Source: Neisseria mucosa (GTDB lineage: Bacteria; Pseudomonadota; Gammaproteobacteria; Burkholderiales; Neisseriaceae). Taken from it: a DNA stretch of 64,000 nucleotides. The DNA is taken from the NCBI RefSeq assembly GCF_013267835.1, contig NZ_CP053939.1:372001-436000 (forward strand), read 5' to 3'. Below the pieces are notes generated by a model, which made no database searches, was not told the origin of the DNA, and saw nothing but the letters and a program-made list of their open reading frames with translations. A program made the position numbers and the translations under genes. Of the stretch, positions 62,618 to 64,000 are shown piece by piece; the first letter of the stretch is position 1, and the number at the start of each line of letters is the position of its first letter.

Positions 62618-63058
62618 ATGAAAACCATGATTTTAGCGGCGGCTTCAGCCGTATTATTGCTGGGCGCGTGTTCTACGACCGAACAAAGAGTATTGAAACC
62701 TGAAGAGCTGACCAGCATCAAACATGTCTGCATCATTCAAAATGCAAAAGTAAGACCGCATGATTTGGATCGTGCTTTGTCTAAAGCTTTGGCAAAACGC
62801 GGCATTGGCAGCACTATTGTGACAGCGGACAACCGCGGCAAACTGTATGATTCTTCTTGCCCGTATAATCTGCGTTACAAGACCAAAGGCAATAACGAAA
62901 TCTTGCGTAAAGGCGTATTTGTGTTGAGAAGCACCAAGTATGCGGTTTCTACTGTCAGCTACTCTTTGAATGATGAAAACCACTTCCGAACCAATCCTGA
63001 TTTGGTGAAACAGGCTGAAGGCGTTGTGGCCAACTTGTTGGAAAAAAACAGCAAATAA
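62618..63058 (+). CDS. Sbal_3080-like lipoprotein
   Basis: A 146-aa lipoprotein from ATG 62618, with AAAAGGAAAAC upstream. Signal peptide with lipobox LLGAC (Cys at about 18). The body has IKHVCIIQNAKVRPHDLDRAL, then a Cys-Pro-Tyr turn (SSCPYNLRYKT), the pattern of Sbal_3080-type lipoproteins of unknown function. Two further cysteines could form a disulphide. Confidence 0.65.
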   Translation: MKTMILAAASAVLLLGACSTTEQRVLKPEELTSIKHVCIIQNAKVRPHDLDRALSKALAKRGIGSTIVTADNRGKLYDSSCPYNLRYKTKGNNEILRKGVFVLRSTKYAVSTVSYSLNDENHFRTNPDLVKQAEGVVANLLEKNSK

Positions 63059-63070
63059 AAACCAGAATAA

Positions 63071-63119
63071 AAAACCGGCTTGCCGTGATATGGAGAATAT
63101 CGGGCAAGCCGGTTTTATT
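63071..63119. terminator. Bidirectional terminator between lipoprotein and DUF4189-like genes
   Basis: AAAACCGGCTTGCC faces GGCAAGCCGGTTTT, with further pairing in the loop (GATAT/ATATC). T tracts lie on both sides. Confidence 0.9.
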
Positions 63120-63130
63120 TTCAGACGGCC

Positions 63131-63616
63131 TTAAATGGATTTGATTTTTTCCCAAAGGGTTTTGACCGTACCTTGATAGTAGGTTTCAGAAGTGCAATAG
63201 ACTGTTTCTAAAGCGCATTGTCCTTGTGAGCCGTATTTTTTGATGCATTGGTTCAAGGCAATTTGATGCACGGTTTTGAAACGTGGGGAGGTAATGGCCA
63301 CTACGTTTTGAGCAGTCAATTTGCCCATGGCTTTAGGGTAGGCAACCGCGATGCAGGTGTTGTGCAGAGGGACAACCGTTTTGCAGCCTGTGGCTTGGCC
63401 TGAGCGGATACCGGCTAAGGCATCTTGGCCTTTGCAGAATGTTTCGAGTTCTGCCGTCGCATCCAGTTGGGTGGCATTTTCTTTGGTGGTTTTGATTTGC
63501 AGCGCTTCATTGCTGTCGGCAGGGTTTTGCCACATGGCCAAGTAGCCGTAAGTGTCGGCAGCCAGGGCGGCAGGAGTCAGTGCGCAAAGGATAAGTGTCG
63601 TTAGTGTTTTTTTCAT
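63131..63616 (-). CDS. DUF4189-like secreted protein
   Basis: A 161-aa exported protein; the signal peptide ends TPAALA. The block GCKTVVPLHNTCIAVAYP (about 77-94) and regularly spaced cysteines match DUF4189, which is common in Neisseria surface and secreted proteins. A C-terminal part with CIKKYGSQGQCALETVYC adds three more cysteines. Function unknown. Confidence 0.7.
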   Translation of the reverse strand: MKKTLTTLILCALTPAALAADTYGYLAMWQNPADSNEALQIKTTKENATQLDATAELETFCKGQDALAGIRSGQATGCKTVVPLHNTCIAVAYPKAMGKLTAQNVVAITSPRFKTVHQIALNQCIKKYGSQGQCALETVYCTSETYYQGTVKTLWEKIKSI

Positions 63617-63720
63617 GTTTGTTCCCTGTTTGTTGGGTATTTGTTGTCATTATAAAGCAAAAGTACTTATTTGATATAAATTTGCCATTAAAATGAAATT
63701 CAGTGTGGCAAACAGATAAT

Positions 63721-63746
63721 AGGCCGTCTGAAATTTCAGACGGCCT
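63721..63746. terminator. DUS terminator after trxB
   Basis: AGGCCGTCTGAAATTTCAGACGGCCT, two arms with almost no loop, 40 bp past the minus-strand trxB stop. Confidence 0.6.
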
Positions 63747-63785
63747 GTTGATGATGTTTCAAAGAATAGAATGTAGCTTAGAGGC

Positions 63786-64000
<215 letters not shown>

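Overview
The window is chromosomal DNA of a commensal-type Neisseria, probably of the subflava/mucosa/flavescens kind. The main sign is the DNA uptake sequence: dozens of copies of GCCGTCTGAA, mostly in the AGGCCGTCTGAA form with a minority of ATGCCGTCTGAA. Many are paired as inverted repeats that close transcription units. Gene content agrees: pilZ, tdfH, zur, ccoGHS, the split heptose genes hldA/hldD, lpxK, kdsB and DUF2322 are all typical of Neisseriaceae. The species is inferred, not proven.

Layout. 1-5.9 kb: DUF4230 protein, amiC-tsaE, pheA, then rtcB-prfH behind its own promoter and a short leader ORF. 5.9-10.8 kb: a type I secretion system (fusion protein, ABC exporter, TolC-like channel) with no substrate gene nearby. 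11-14 kb: RsmB-family methyltransferase, DUF1853, trmJ. 14.2-19.3 kb: suhB, a streptococcal-looking proBA pair, grxD, upp, DUF2322, trxA. 19.4-27.2 kb: yejF, acyl-CoA synthetase, a DUF333 remnant, tatD, pilZ, holB, an LplT-like MFS protein, ccoS and a partner. 27.4-36.3 kb: ackA, a low-GC histidine acid phosphatase carrying a Haemophilus-type uptake sequence, tdfH, cytochrome c', an SDR enzyme, zur and a CobW-type zinc GTPase. 36.4-43.7 kb: yejBE, two TauE/UreH-like membrane proteins, pssA, xseA, lpxK. 43.7-51.8 kb: two DUF2059-like proteins (one frameshifted), trm112-kdsB, a hypothetical gene, adk, a small XRE/DUF697-like islet between direct repeats, pyrF, a nonsense-mutated oxidoreductase, hldA and hldD. 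52-52.8 kb: a tRNA operon with four identical tRNA-Gly genes, tRNA-Cys, an aberrant Cys-like tRNA and tRNA-Leu. 52.9-64 kb: pgsA fused in frame to a metallopeptidase-like domain, ccoH/ccoG, tkt, clpA-clpS, csp, smpB, a lipoprotein, a DUF4189-like secreted protein and the 3' end of trxB.

Functional themes. Zinc supply is represented by tdfH (receptor), zur (sensor) and a CobW GTPase (allocation), with a possible Zur operator upstream of tdfH. Envelope building is represented by lpxK, kdsB, hldA, hldD, pssA, pgsA and amiC. Cytochrome cbb3 maturation genes (ccoS, ccoG, ccoH, a UreH-like protein) are scattered over three places. Translation quality control appears twice: rtcB-prfH and smpB.

The best candidates for something new are the islet at 47.34-48.18 kb, which is flanked by 38-bp direct repeats and has a two-operator divergent control region; the aberrant tRNA at 52.2 kb; the leader ORF and hairpin ahead of rtcB-prfH; and the metallopeptidase-PgsA fusion. 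No CRISPR array, rRNA operon, prophage or insertion sequence was seen.
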